A stretch of DNA of 64,000 nt from Filifactor villosus (GCF_042652965.1 NZ_JBHSHL010000014.1:124001-188000), one strand, 5' to 3'; shown: positions 45,191 through 54,274, counted from the first letter of the stretch. The notes: generated from the letters alone by a model not told the origin. Numbers and translations are program-made.

Positions 45191-45290
45191 ATAGACCTCA
45201 ATATACCCTGTATTAAAAGTTTCTACCATTATACATGAAATTATGGAATGTTTCAATGTGTTAAAAGTGTTGAGATTTCAAAAATTTAAA

Positions 45291-45319
45291 TTGCCAATCT
45301 GTCGGAAACGTTGTAAAAT
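45291..45319 (+). promoter_or_regulatory. Promoter of the 5-formyl-THF cyclo-ligase gene
   Basis: TTGCCA (45291-45296) and TAAAAT (45314-45319) with a 17-base spacer; gives a leader of about 110 bases to ATG 45436. Confidence 0.7.
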
Positions 45320-45435
45320 GATATTAATCATCAAGGATCAAACCTTTGGATTCTCTGAAGGCAAATGCTTTATCGGATTTGTTATGTGAACAGATCGAAT
45401 ATGGGTTAAACAGTTCAGCAAGGATGGATAATTTT

Positions 45436-45999
45436 ATGGATAAAAGGACATTTCGAAGTATGGCTCGAAAAAACAGAGATGCCATGAATGAAAAACTTCG
45501 CTTGGAAAAATCAAATCTGATTTTTGAACAGTTGATCAAACTCCCGTTGTTTCAGAAATCAGAGAACCTCTTTATTTATTTAAGTTTTCGCTCGGAAGTA
45601 AATACTTGGAAGATCCTGGACTATGCGTTGGAGCAAGGAAAATTCGTATATGCTCCCATTACTTTGACAGACGAGAAAAAACTGCTCTGTTGCAAGGTGG
45701 ATGATCCGAAAAAGCAGTTGCAAAAAGACAGCTACGGGATCCTATCTCCATATTTTGATAAGGATAGAATTGTTTCCTCTCAGTTGATCGACTTGGTCCT
45801 TGTTCCGGGCTTGGCCTTCGACCTCGAGAAACACCGAATGGGTTATGGAGGGGGATATTACGATCGGTTTGTTACTACTTTGTCTTCTTCCGCGACTACC
45901 CTCGCTCTTGCCTTTGAAGAACAATTGTATGAGAAGATCCCTCTTGATCCCTACGATATGAAGGCCGATCATATCTTGACGGAGAAACGATTCTTTTAG
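45436..45999 (+). CDS. 5-formyltetrahydrofolate cyclo-ligase
   Basis: 187 aa, converting 5-formyl-THF to methenyl-THF with ATP. N-terminal basic segment (MDKRTFRSMARKNRDAM), YLSFRSEVNT folate region, and the C-terminal RMGYGGGYYDRF nucleotide loop. ATG 45436 gives the family length; the frame is open to TTG 45346 and ATG 45424, but the site AAGGATGG fits 45436 best. Confidence 0.9.
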   Translation: MDKRTFRSMARKNRDAMNEKLRLEKSNLIFEQLIKLPLFQKSENLFIYLSFRSEVNTWKILDYALEQGKFVYAPITLTDEKKLLCCKVDDPKKQLQKDSYGILSPYFDKDRIVSSQLIDLVLVPGLAFDLEKHRMGYGGGYYDRFVTTLSSSATTLALAFEEQLYEKIPLDPYDMKADHILTEKRFF

Positions 46000-46450
46000 G
46001 ACAGTATCGTATCATTCAAAAAATGTGCGAGAGCTTTTTTCCTTTACGCTGTTGATATGAGCAATTTGTATTCCATAGAAAACAAATTGTCTTGGTTGCG
46101 AAATCGACAGGGCGTTGCTTTCCTTGGAAACAGTGTGATTGCCAAATTCTTGTTTCTTTAAGTTTATCCGTTATTGATGTGGAAGCATCTTCCGATAAGG
46201 AAAATATTATTGACATTGATTGAATTTCTTCTGTTTAACGGGGTATCAGTGTAAAAGAGACTTTTGTTTCGGAGTGCGGAAAATATATTTTCCAAAAAGA
46301 AAAGGGTCTTTGTAATGTATCTCATCTTGTAAATAGCGAGCTTCTATTGCTATGATAAATGAAGCCCACACCATCTTATTATTGCATTCTAAGGTTTTGT
46401 ATAGTACAATGTGAGAGTTAAATAGTTTTTTGCCATATCAGGAGGTAGCG
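46000..46450. other. Gap before the phospholipase C-like gene
   Basis: About 430 bases, no credible gene. TTGACA at 46211 lacks a good -10. CTTCTGTTTAACGG...GTGTAAAA near 46230-46255 faintly resembles the repeat trace at 17467. Confidence 0.4.
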
Positions 46451-47041
46451 GTGTTAATTCAATCTCACGCGAAATTTGCTTTGTATTTTTTGGATGGAAT
46501 CCAAAGAAATATGAATATCCAATTGAACAAACAATCTTTTGTTTTAGGGAACATTGAACCCGATTTTCCGTTTGTATTTCCGACAGTGAAACACTATAAG
46601 CAGAGTAACCATGATTTTATCTACTCGTTAATTAAAGACTTGTATGAATACAATTGCAACGGAAACTTCCTTTCCTTAGCAAAACTTTCGGAAAAGCTGG
46701 GCATTATCAATCACTATATCTGTGATTATTTTTGTAGGCCCCATTTTGATAGAGACTACTATTCCTCTCACTTGGTTGAACATCTCGGTTATGAAAAAGA
46801 CCTGCATCGCTATTTGAACACCTCCTACTCTTTTTCAGACAATGAAGATGCTTATTCCAAAACTCTTCCCTTGGAAGGAATTTTTCCCTTTATAGAGGAG
46901 AGGCTTTTTGAGTATGACAATCGCGAAATGGGTTTTCAAACGGATATTGACTTTGCACTAAGCACGGTAAGTGCTATCAATTCTACAATTTTATCGAACT
47001 TGGTATTCGAAAACTATGTATTAAGCTTGAGTACATTATAA
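46451..47041 (+). CDS. Zinc-dependent phospholipase C-like protein
   Basis: 196 aa from GTG 46451, five bases after AGGAGG. The pattern of metal ligands resembles the N-terminal catalytic domain of the zinc phospholipase C family: His6, Asp38 in GNIEPDFP, His48 and His54, His88-x3-Asp92 in NHYICDYF, His98, and Glu115/His119 in HLGYEKDLHRYL. No signal peptide and no C2-like domain, unlike secreted clostridial alpha-toxin, so it looks cytosolic. Substrate unknown; family call from motif spacing only. Confidence 0.7.
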   Translation: MLIQSHAKFALYFLDGIQRNMNIQLNKQSFVLGNIEPDFPFVFPTVKHYKQSNHDFIYSLIKDLYEYNCNGNFLSLAKLSEKLGIINHYICDYFCRPHFDRDYYSSHLVEHLGYEKDLHRYLNTSYSFSDNEDAYSKTLPLEGIFPFIEERLFEYDNREMGFQTDIDFALSTVSAINSTILSNLVFENYVLSLSTL

Positions 47042-47055
47042 GGTGAGGTGAAGTG

Positions 47056-47253
47056 ATGGAAAATTTTGATAAAATATCAATTGAAAATATCTCGAAAAAT
47101 GATTTGCTTGTTATCTTAGATTCTCTCCAATACTCCTTTGAACATACCAAGGTAGATGAATTTCAGTACTTGAGAAACACGATCGTGCGAGATCTGCTTC
47201 TTCTTACAGAACTGAAACAGGAACATGACCTAATCGAATACCTCAAAAAATAA
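47056..47253 (+). CDS. Small protein of unknown function
   Basis: 65 aa, acidic, helical, no membrane segment. Starts 14 bases after the phospholipase-like gene with GAGGTGAAG before ATG 47056 (GTG 47053 is adjacent), so it is cotranscribed. Central part (VILDSLQYSFEHTKVDEFQY) resembles nothing I know. Its TAA stop is the first base triplet of an apparent intergenic repeat copy. Confidence 0.6.
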   Translation: MENFDKISIENISKNDLLVILDSLQYSFEHTKVDEFQYLRNTIVRDLLLLTELKQEHDLIEYLKK

Positions 47254-47372
47254 GACTTTTTTCCATCTGTTGAAGACGAATTTTTGTGCCTTCAACAGAT
47301 CTTTTTTTGCCTGGACGACAGCAGATGGGGAAATGTTGTAATAGAAAAATTCAAAAAGATAATAGTATAAAA
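47251..47372 (+). repeat. Intergenic MITE-like repeat, copy E
   Basis: Left end TAAGACTTTTTTCC, compare TAATACTGTTTTCC in copy B; right end TTCAAAAAGATAATAGTATAAAA (47350-47372) has the same spacing as copies A and B. Length 122 bases. The element's left end appears to supply the stop codon of the small gene, and a terminator lies inside it. Confidence 0.5.
47265..47308 (+). terminator. Terminator after the small gene
   Basis: ATCTGTTGAAG (47265-47275) and CTTCAACAGAT (47290-47300), perfect 11 pairs, then CTTTTTTT. Confidence 0.9.
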
Positions 47373-47405
47373 GCACGTTATACTCTCGTACGACATTTCT
47401 CTAAC

Positions 47406-47434
47406 AAAAAACTCTGATAGAATCAGAGTTTTTT
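47406..47434 (-). terminator. Terminator of the mgl-gal operon
   Basis: AAAAAACTCTGAT (47406-47418) and ATCAGAGTTTTTT (47422-47434), 13 pairs with a three-base loop, T-tract in minus-strand reading; 15 bases past the galK stop. Confidence 0.9.
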
Positions 47435-47448
47435 GAGCTTATAGAGTC

Positions 47449-48609
47449 CTACAATTCACGCACACCGTCATCGATACCGGAGACGAAGAATTCACCTTCA
47501 TACCCGATTTTTTCGGCATAGGCCTTTGAAACAGATGAAATAAAGTCTTCCACTTCTTCGTTCTTGACTAAGGCGATGGCACAGCCTCCAAAGCCTGCAC
47601 CGGTCATTCTGGCACCTAAACAACCTTGTTGTATTTGCGCAAGAGATACCAGAGTGTCAAGCTCGATTCCCGTAACTTCGAAATCTTCCTTTAGGGAATG
47701 GTGTGAAGCATTCAACAACCTGCCCAGTTCGGGCATGTCTTTATTTTCGATAGCATTTATCACCGCTTTCACTCTTGTGTTCTCGGTTACAACATGCCTT
47801 GCACGCCTGAGCAAGGTTCCTGTCAATACATAAGAAAGGCTGTCAAATTCATCTTCGTCCAATTCACAAAGGTGGTTTAAAGGTCTCAAAGAGGAAAGCA
47901 GTTCTTTTGCCCTCTCACATTCCTGCCTACGTTCATTGTATTTGGAATCCTTCAATTCTCTTCTCTTTCTCGTATTCATAATAACAAAACGATATCCGTC
48001 CAGTTTCAAGGGGACGTAACCATAAGAGAGAGTCTCGGTATCAAGCAGAATAGCATTGTCTTTTTTGCCCATCCCGATGACAAATTGGTCCATAACGCCC
48101 GAGTGTACACCTATAAAATCATTCTCCATCTCCTTCCCTGCCAGTACGAGATCCATCTTGTCAATATTTCCGTCATTATAAAGTACATTGATGATCTCTC
48201 CGATCAAAAGTTCCAAGGATGCGGAAGATGATAGTCCTGCTCCGTTCGGGATGTTCCCGGAGATCAAAATGTTTAAGCCCCCTACCTTAAATCCTCTTTT
48301 CATCATGGACCAAACCATTCCCATGGGATAGTTGACCCATTGTTTGTCCTCACAATATATGAGATCGGACTGTATTTCAAAAGAGTCTCTATGAGAAAAG
48401 TTCGTGGATATCAGGGATATGATATTGTCATCTCTTTTAGCGGCAATTGCATAGGTACCGATCTCAATTGCACAGGGAAAAACACTTCCCCCGTTATAAT
48501 CGATATGTTCTCCAATAATGTTGATTCGGCTGGGAGAAAAAAAGGTTTTTGTGTCGACTTGGTCAAACTCCCTCTTAAATTGCTTTTCTAAGTCTTGTAT
48601 ATTCATCAT
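47449..48609 (-). CDS. galK: Galactokinase
   Basis: 386-aa GHMP kinase. Galactokinase signature INIIGEHIDYNGG near 29-41, ATP loop IPNGAGLSSSASLE near 119-132 and C-terminal GARMTGAGFGGCAIAL. Phosphorylates galactose to galactose 1-phosphate. Start overlaps the galT stop by four bases (ATGA), an ATG three bases later being an alternative. Last gene of the operon. Confidence 0.95.
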   Translation of the reverse strand: MMNIQDLEKQFKREFDQVDTKTFFSPSRINIIGEHIDYNGGSVFPCAIEIGTYAIAAKRDDNIISLISTNFSHRDSFEIQSDLIYCEDKQWVNYPMGMVWSMMKRGFKVGGLNILISGNIPNGAGLSSSASLELLIGEIINVLYNDGNIDKMDLVLAGKEMENDFIGVHSGVMDQFVIGMGKKDNAILLDTETLSYGYVPLKLDGYRFVIMNTRKRRELKDSKYNERRQECERAKELLSSLRPLNHLCELDEDEFDSLSYVLTGTLLRRARHVVTENTRVKAVINAIENKDMPELGRLLNASHHSLKEDFEVTGIELDTLVSLAQIQQGCLGARMTGAGFGGCAIALVKNEEVEDFISSVSKAYAEKIGYEGEFFVSGIDDGVREL

Positions 48610-49589
48610 TTACCACTTTCCAAAAATTTATTTAAGGCTTCCCGCAATTCGACTGCGGTCTCCTCTACAACTCTGGGGTTCGCATTTGCCCAAGCTCCCG
48701 TTTCGGAAGAAGCATTGTATTTGATGCTCTTCTCACCTCTCATTGGAGGATAAAATTTGATATGGAAACGGTAGTAGTCCTTTGCATCCTTATAGGCTTC
48801 GGAGTTGACCGGAACCTGATAGATCCCCATCATATACGGAAATTTTTTGTCAAACAAACTGTCAAACATTCCCGTTACCTTCTTCAAGGTTTCGGAAAAA
48901 ACTTTCTTTTGCGATTCGGAAAAGTCCGAAAAGCTCCCGAGATCCGACTTGGATACGATATACACCCCATAGGGATAATCGGTAAAAAAGGGAAGGTATA
49001 CCAGAAAATCTTCGTTTTCAAAAATCACCCTCTTACCGCTCCTCTTCTCTTCTTTGTTCATCTCGTCAAAGAGATTTTTTTTGTGTTCTTCATAAAATTC
49101 TTTGCTATTTTGCAGTTCTTTTTGTAACTTTAAGGGAAGATAAGAGTAGCCGTAGATCTGTCCATGGGGATGAGGCATAGTTACCCCTACTTCGGCCCCC
49201 CTGTTTTCAAAGGTAAAAATATATTTGATCTTCTCATCCTTGGAAAGTTCTTCATATCGCTCTTGCCATAAGTCAACCAGTTTTTTGATATGTTCTGTCG
49301 AAAGTTCACAGATCGAGGCATGGTGCTCGGGAGAATACAGGATGACCTCGCATTTTCCGTAAGCTGTTTTCGTCTTATAGAGTGCGGAATCTTCCGAGTA
49401 AGGAAACGGAGGATCTTGAGATAGGGCCGGAAAATCATTGTCGTACTTATGAACATCATATGCTTCAGGGACTTTTCCCGAACCGGGACAAAAGGGACAG
49501 TAGTCCTTGGGCATATCCGGTCTGTTCTGTCTGTGCCCCGCAACGATTGTCCAGTCCTTCAACAAGGGATTCCATCTAAGTTCTGCCAT
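48606..49589 (-). CDS. galT: Galactose-1-phosphate uridylyltransferase
   Basis: 327 aa, class I GalT. N-terminal zinc-type CPFCPGSGK near 32-40 and active-site HPHGQ (MPHPHGQIYGY), whose second His carries the uridylyl group. Transfers UMP from UDP-glucose to galactose 1-phosphate. One base separates it from the upstream epimerase gene. No galE is present in the window. Confidence 0.94.
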   Translation of the reverse strand: MAELRWNPLLKDWTIVAGHRQNRPDMPKDYCPFCPGSGKVPEAYDVHKYDNDFPALSQDPPFPYSEDSALYKTKTAYGKCEVILYSPEHHASICELSTEHIKKLVDLWQERYEELSKDEKIKYIFTFENRGAEVGVTMPHPHGQIYGYSYLPLKLQKELQNSKEFYEEHKKNLFDEMNKEEKRSGKRVIFENEDFLVYLPFFTDYPYGVYIVSKSDLGSFSDFSESQKKVFSETLKKVTGMFDSLFDKKFPYMMGIYQVPVNSEAYKDAKDYYRFHIKFYPPMRGEKSIKYNASSETGAWANANPRVVEETAVELREALNKFLESGK

Positions 49590-49590
49590 A

Positions 49591-50478
49591 CTAACAATCT
49601 CCTTCTATATCATCTCTTATTTCTATCTCTACTGTCCATGTCTTTGTAGAAAAGGCTTCAATAAATGCAGACTTCCCATTTTCAACACAGCGCTCCAGAG
49701 AATCGTAGAAGCCGTTACAAGGCTCCAAAGCACAGTTATACTCTCCTTTAAATCCTCCCTTTGTAAACCATATTCCAAGATAAGGAAGTTCGGACGGATC
49801 AAAGTGAATGATGTAAGAAAGCTGCTTGTTCGGATAATAGAGACCTACTTTATCGGTAGATAGCTCCTTTGATATATAAAATTTATAGGAAGACTTATCC
49901 GAAAATTCGGATAGGTCCCTCCAATCAAAGTCAAAGATCCTATCGTCTTTTACATTTATAATTTCTTCTTCTCTTTTCAGAAAGAGAAGTTTTGTATCTT
50001 CTTCCACACGGTTTAAGCCGTGCAAGGCCCACAAATAATGATAAGCTTTGTTGGTGTTGTTTGTAAGAGAGTACGAGAGTACCAATCTGTTGTCTCTAAG
50101 CTCCATATCCCTCTCGAATAGAAGGGGAACAGAAGCAAGATTTATACTTGCCTTCAATAGAGGTCCTCTAAGGGAAAATTCCCATCTTCTCGACCATACA
50201 TCTCCGTGGTCAGGAAGAAGCCAAGTCGTACCGGGATAACTGCAGGCATCGATTGTAGGGATCGTATCATCCAAGCCCGAGGTGTCAAAATCTGCAAAGC
50301 CTCCATTGGGCACGGGTAGTCGGTACTTCTTCAAAGAGGGCTGAAAGAGAAACTCAAAGTCTGTCTTTTTATGTGTGATGGAAGCGATCTTAGCGCCAAA
50401 ATTCTTCAGAACACAGACCTTAAGTTTGTCGTTTTCGAGAATGTAGGCCTCCTGATTTAAGTGAAAGCTCTCGGTCAT
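49591..50478 (-). CDS. Aldose 1-epimerase-like protein
   Basis: 295 aa of the galactose mutarotase-like superfamily, recognisable from NFGAKIASITHKKTDFEFLF and the all-beta pattern. Distant from classical GalM, so the DUF4432/YihR-like branch is possible. Its place between the Mgl importer and GalTK makes galactose mutarotation the natural role. Starts 11 bases after mglC with AGGATGG upstream. Confidence 0.75.
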   Translation of the reverse strand: MTESFHLNQEAYILENDKLKVCVLKNFGAKIASITHKKTDFEFLFQPSLKKYRLPVPNGGFADFDTSGLDDTIPTIDACSYPGTTWLLPDHGDVWSRRWEFSLRGPLLKASINLASVPLLFERDMELRDNRLVLSYSLTNNTNKAYHYLWALHGLNRVEEDTKLLFLKREEEIINVKDDRIFDFDWRDLSEFSDKSSYKFYISKELSTDKVGLYYPNKQLSYIIHFDPSELPYLGIWFTKGGFKGEYNCALEPCNGFYDSLERCVENGKSAFIEAFSTKTWTVEIEIRDDIEGDC

Positions 50479-50489
50479 AGTCCATCCTC

Positions 50490-51500
50490 CTACTTCTTGG
50501 AGATGTATTTTCTTGCATCGATTGCTACCGCAATAATGATGATCAGACCTCTTACAAGATATTGAATATTGGGATCGACCTTGATATAGTTCAATCCGTA
50601 GTTGATAAATTGAAGGATCACAGCTCCTATCAATACTCCCGGGATCGTACCTACTCCTCCGGCAAACGAAACTCCTCCTACCACACAGGCGGAAATGGCA
50701 TCAAGCTCATAGGAGAATCCGGTATTCGGATTTACCGAACCCAAACGAGCCCCCTCCAAATAACCGGAAAAACCATACAAAACTCCCGAGATCAAATAGA
50801 TGATCATAATGTTTTTTACAAGGTTTATTCCCGATACGGCAGCTGCTTCGGGATTTCCTCCGATCGCAAACATATTCTTCCCTAAAGTTGTTTTGTTCCA
50901 GATAACCCACATGATCATAGCGGTGATCACCAGATATAAAATAAGATTGGGAACACCCAGGAAGGAACCTGTTGCAAACTTTACATATTCCGGGTTTAGA
51001 GTTCCCAAGGGCTGTGCTCCAAACTGCTGACTGTTGATGTAGAGGTTTATCAATCCGAAGGCGATCAACTGTGTACCCAAGGTCACAATAAAGGCGTGTA
51101 TTTTCAAAAAAGCAACCCCCAATCCATTTACGATACCGAAGATTGCTCCCACAGCTATAGCAGCGAGAAAAGGGAGAAACAATCCAATATCTCCAAGTTC
51201 GGGGTACATTCTTGCCGCAAAATCGGTCGACTGAAGGAGAGAGGCTGCGATGGCTGCGGACAGACCCATTACCCTACCGGCAGACAGGTCCGTTCCTTGC
51301 AATACGATCAAGCCTGCAACTCCAAGAGCCATGATCGCTCTTGTTGAAGCTTGCATAAGAATATTCTTAAAGTTTCTAATCGATAGAAAAGACGGATCGT
51401 AAATAATAATAGATACAATCAACAATCCGAGAATAACATACAGAGCATAATTTAAAGCCAAGTCTGAAACTTTTTTTCGGCTCATTGTGTTTTCCGACAT
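50490..51500 (-). CDS. mglC: Galactose/methyl-galactoside ABC permease
   Basis: 336 aa, polytopic. Family motif GLIVLQGTDLSAGRVMGL near 62-79, coupling-loop region MFAIGGNPEAAAVSGINL near 210, and DAISACVVGGVSFAGG near 268. Paralogue of RbsC at 7936, but with MglC-like N-terminal length. AGGAGG before the ATG; 12 bases after mglA. Confidence 0.9.
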   Translation of the reverse strand: MSENTMSRKKVSDLALNYALYVILGLLIVSIIIYDPSFLSIRNFKNILMQASTRAIMALGVAGLIVLQGTDLSAGRVMGLSAAIAASLLQSTDFAARMYPELGDIGLFLPFLAAIAVGAIFGIVNGLGVAFLKIHAFIVTLGTQLIAFGLINLYINSQQFGAQPLGTLNPEYVKFATGSFLGVPNLILYLVITAMIMWVIWNKTTLGKNMFAIGGNPEAAAVSGINLVKNIMIIYLISGVLYGFSGYLEGARLGSVNPNTGFSYELDAISACVVGGVSFAGGVGTIPGVLIGAVILQFINYGLNYIKVDPNIQYLVRGLIIIIAVAIDARKYISKK

Positions 51501-51512
51501 AATATAATCCTC

Positions 51513-53012
51513 CTACAAATATTTTGTTGCCAAGTGCATGATGGTTTCCTGATCCAAGTTTTTGTTTTCTTCTATTCCGGCATATCGGTAATTTGACATG
51601 ACCAAGATCCTGTCACAGATTCCAAGCAGTTCAGGAAGCTCTGACGAAACGATGATGACTCCCTTACCTTTTTTGGCCAAATCGATGATCAACTGATAGA
51701 TCTCATATTTTGCACCTACATCGATCCCTCTGGTGGGCTCATCAAGCAATAAGATCTCCGGTTCAGTCAAAAGCCATCTGCCTATGATGACCTTCTGCTG
51801 ATTTCCTCCTGAAAGAGTTCGGATCAAAGTGTTTTGTGAAGGAGTTTTGACCGACATTGATTCGATGACCCACTTGGTGTCTTTTTTGATGCTGTTGTTG
51901 TTTAGGAGACCGAACTGCTTATACTTATCAATGTTGGCAATCGTGGCATTTGAAGCGATATTCATCATCGGGAAGATACCGGTTGCACGACGTTCCTCTG
52001 TCAGTAGAGCAAATCCGTTTTTTATAGAGTGCTTCGGTGTCGAGTTATCGATCTCCTTCCCGTGAAGAATAAGATTACCGCTGCTCTTGGTAGCAACTCC
52101 GAACATCGTCTCAAGCAATTCTGTTCTTCCCGCACCGACAAGTCCTGCAACTCCGAGAATCTCTCCCTTCCTCAAATCAAAGCTGATGTCTTTGATACAG
52201 GGTTCATATTTTCCGCTTAGATTTTTGACTTCCAGGATCACTCCTTCCGGTTTATTATCCTTTGGAGGAAAACGGTTTGTCAACTCCCTTCCGACCATCA
52301 AATTGATGATCTTATCGGTTGTCATATCCTTGCAACTTTCTGTAGCGACCCATTTTCCGTCACGGAAGATGGTAATGTCGTCGGAGATTTGTAAGATCTC
52401 TTCCATCTTATGAGAAATATAAACGATTCCCATTCCTCGTTCTCTCAACATACGGATGATACGAAATAGAACTTCGACCTCCTGGTCGGTAAGGGATGAA
52501 GTCGGTTCATCCAAGATCAGGATCTTGGCATCATAACTGACTGCCTTTGCAATTTCAAGCATCTGCCTTTCCGAAACCGACAAATCTTCCGTCTTTTTTT
52601 TCGGGTCGATCTTTATTCCAAGTTCATCAAAGGCCTTTTGTGTAAAACGGTACATTTCTTTATGGTCCACCAGAAAGTTTTTCTTCGGAAACCTTCCGAG
52701 CATCATATTTTCAGCAACAGAGCGTTTCATAACCTGATTCAATTCTTGATGTACCATCGCCACTCCGCACTCTAAGGCTTCTTTTGGAGATTCGAATTTT
52801 ACTTTTTTTCCATTGAGGATGATCTCCCCCTCATCTTCAAGGTAGATTCCGAATAGACACTTCATCAGGGTGGATTTGCCCGCACCGTTTTCGCCCATAA
52901 GCGCGTGTACGCTGTGGGGTTTTACATGCAAATGAACCTTATCCAAAGCCTTGACTCCCGGAAACGACTTGGATATCCCGTTCATTTCTAACAAATAAGT
53001 CTGATTGGACAT
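51513..53012 (-). CDS. mglA: Galactose/methyl-galactoside ABC transporter, dual ATPase
   Basis: 499 aa with two ABC cassettes: Walker A GENGAGKST near 39, Walker B ILILDEPTSSL near 168; second half GLVGAGRTELLE near 290, LSGGNQQK near 401, LLLDEPTRG near 424. MglA/RbsA family; assignment to galactose follows from the operon. Preceded by a 96-base gap after mglB that contains a strong hairpin. Confidence 0.92.
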   Translation of the reverse strand: MSNQTYLLEMNGISKSFPGVKALDKVHLHVKPHSVHALMGENGAGKSTLMKCLFGIYLEDEGEIILNGKKVKFESPKEALECGVAMVHQELNQVMKRSVAENMMLGRFPKKNFLVDHKEMYRFTQKAFDELGIKIDPKKKTEDLSVSERQMLEIAKAVSYDAKILILDEPTSSLTDQEVEVLFRIIRMLRERGMGIVYISHKMEEILQISDDITIFRDGKWVATESCKDMTTDKIINLMVGRELTNRFPPKDNKPEGVILEVKNLSGKYEPCIKDISFDLRKGEILGVAGLVGAGRTELLETMFGVATKSSGNLILHGKEIDNSTPKHSIKNGFALLTEERRATGIFPMMNIASNATIANIDKYKQFGLLNNNSIKKDTKWVIESMSVKTPSQNTLIRTLSGGNQQKVIIGRWLLTEPEILLLDEPTRGIDVGAKYEIYQLIIDLAKKGKGVIIVSSELPELLGICDRILVMSNYRYAGIEENKNLDQETIMHLATKYL

Positions 53013-53051
53013 ACGTAACTCCTTTATAAATACAAAAAATGCGGTATTTAC

Positions 53052-53084
53052 AAAAAGAATCGCACGCTATGTGCGATTCTTTTT
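53052..53084 (-). terminator. Intercistronic hairpin between mglB and mglA
   Basis: AAAAAGAATCGCAC (53052-53065) and GTGCGATTCTTTTT (53071-53084), perfect 14 pairs, five-base loop, T-tract in the minus-strand direction. Likely a partial terminator or RNA stabiliser that makes the binding protein more abundant than the transporter. Confidence 0.85.
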
Positions 53085-53108
53085 AATATAAAGTCCCGGA
53101 TTTACCTT

Positions 53109-54179
53109 TTATTGTTCATACTTTGCATACGGAATACGCACTGCAACTCCTGAAGCATCGTAAGAATAGTCTGTTCCTTCGATAAACTCTTTTCCGTTTG
53201 CAGCATTCTTAGCCAGGTCATACATAGCCTTCGCCATAGCCGGAGCATCCTGCATAACGGTTCCGTCCATAGAGCCTGCTGCGATCGCCGCTTTAGCCTC
53301 TTCAGTAGCATCTACACCGAATACCGCTACATGCTTGGATGTATCTGCATCGTTGTATCCGATCGCTTTCAGAGCGTTGATCGCACCGATCGCCATTCCG
53401 TCATTGTTCGCAAATACCACGTCAATATTTGCCTCATCTTTTGCCAACCAAGCATCCATGGCCTGTTTTGCTTTCTCTGTATCCCAAAGAGCGATCTGCT
53501 CTCCGATCTTATTTACCTCGATTCCGGCATCCATAACGGTTTTTACGGAGTATTCACTTCTTGCAATTGCCTCAGCATTGTCAAGTCCGCCGTGCAACAA
53601 TACATAATCCAATTTTCCGTTTTTGTTTCTGTCTGCTGTTTCTTTGTTTGCTTCCCAATAAGCCTTTACGAGTTCTCCTTGCATCACTCCGGCTTCTTCG
53701 ATTTGAGTACCTACAAACCTCGCCTTGTCATAAGTCTTGTAGGAGTCGATATTGTCCGGCTCTCTATTAAAGAACACCAAAGGTTTTTCGGTTTCTTTCA
53801 CTTTATCGATAACGACCTGTGCTGCTCCGGTGTCAACCAAGTTTACAAGCAAAGCATCCACGTTTCCGCTCAAAGTAGCGTCCACTTCATCGTTTTGTTT
53901 TCCTTGATCGCCCTGAGCATCTTGGAAGGAAAATTCAATTTCCGGATCCGCCTCATCAAGTTTTTTCAACTCTTCACGAACCATAGAAAGATACGTATCG
54001 TTAAATTGATAGAATAACACTTCTACCTTTTTAGCTCCTTCCGCAGCAGGTTGCGCCGCTTCTTCCGTCTGTGTTTCCGCTTCGGTCGCGGGTGCTTCCG
54101 CTTCTTTTTTTGGTCCGCAACCTACAGCCAGGGAAAGGATCATTGCCGATACCAATCCCACTGTGAGTAATCTTTTCAT
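53109..54179 (-). CDS. mglB: Galactose/glucose-binding lipoprotein
   Basis: 356 aa from ATG 54179, with AGGAGG ten bases upstream. Lipoprotein signal 1-20 and Cys21, then a Glu/Thr/Ala linker. The EF-hand-like calcium loop of MglB appears as DRNKNGKLD near 180, and VVFANNDGMAIG and VFGVDATEEAK match the galactose-binding pattern. Supplies sugar to MglAC. First gene of a six-gene operon reaching galK. Confidence 0.93.
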   Translation of the reverse strand: MKRLLTVGLVSAMILSLAVGCGPKKEAEAPATEAETQTEEAAQPAAEGAKKVEVLFYQFNDTYLSMVREELKKLDEADPEIEFSFQDAQGDQGKQNDEVDATLSGNVDALLVNLVDTGAAQVVIDKVKETEKPLVFFNREPDNIDSYKTYDKARFVGTQIEEAGVMQGELVKAYWEANKETADRNKNGKLDYVLLHGGLDNAEAIARSEYSVKTVMDAGIEVNKIGEQIALWDTEKAKQAMDAWLAKDEANIDVVFANNDGMAIGAINALKAIGYNDADTSKHVAVFGVDATEEAKAAIAAGSMDGTVMQDAPAMAKAMYDLAKNAANGKEFIEGTDYSYDASGVAVRIPYAKYEQ

Positions 54180-54214
54180 TTGTACTGTTCCTCCTGATAA
54201 TAAGTTTGATAAAC

Positions 54215-54274
54215 ATAGTATAATCAAGGGTGTACTCCTTGATTATACTATTATTGCTAGAAATAATATAGCAA
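54215..54274. promoter_or_regulatory. Palindromic control region upstream of mglB
   Basis: ATAGTATAATCAAGG (54215-54229) and CCTTGATTATACTAT (54237-54251) form a perfect 15-base inverted repeat with a seven-base spacer; each arm contains a -10-like TATAAT or TATACT. A second inverted repeat, TTGCTA-N9-TAGCAA, lies at 54254-54274. No galactose regulator gene is in the window. Operator or leader hairpin are both possible. Confidence 0.6.

Noticed and set aside
45346..45435. Thirty-residue N-terminal extension of the 5-formyl-THF cyclo-ligase
   Set aside because: Exceeds the family length and the TTG start has no ribosome site; left as untranslated leader.
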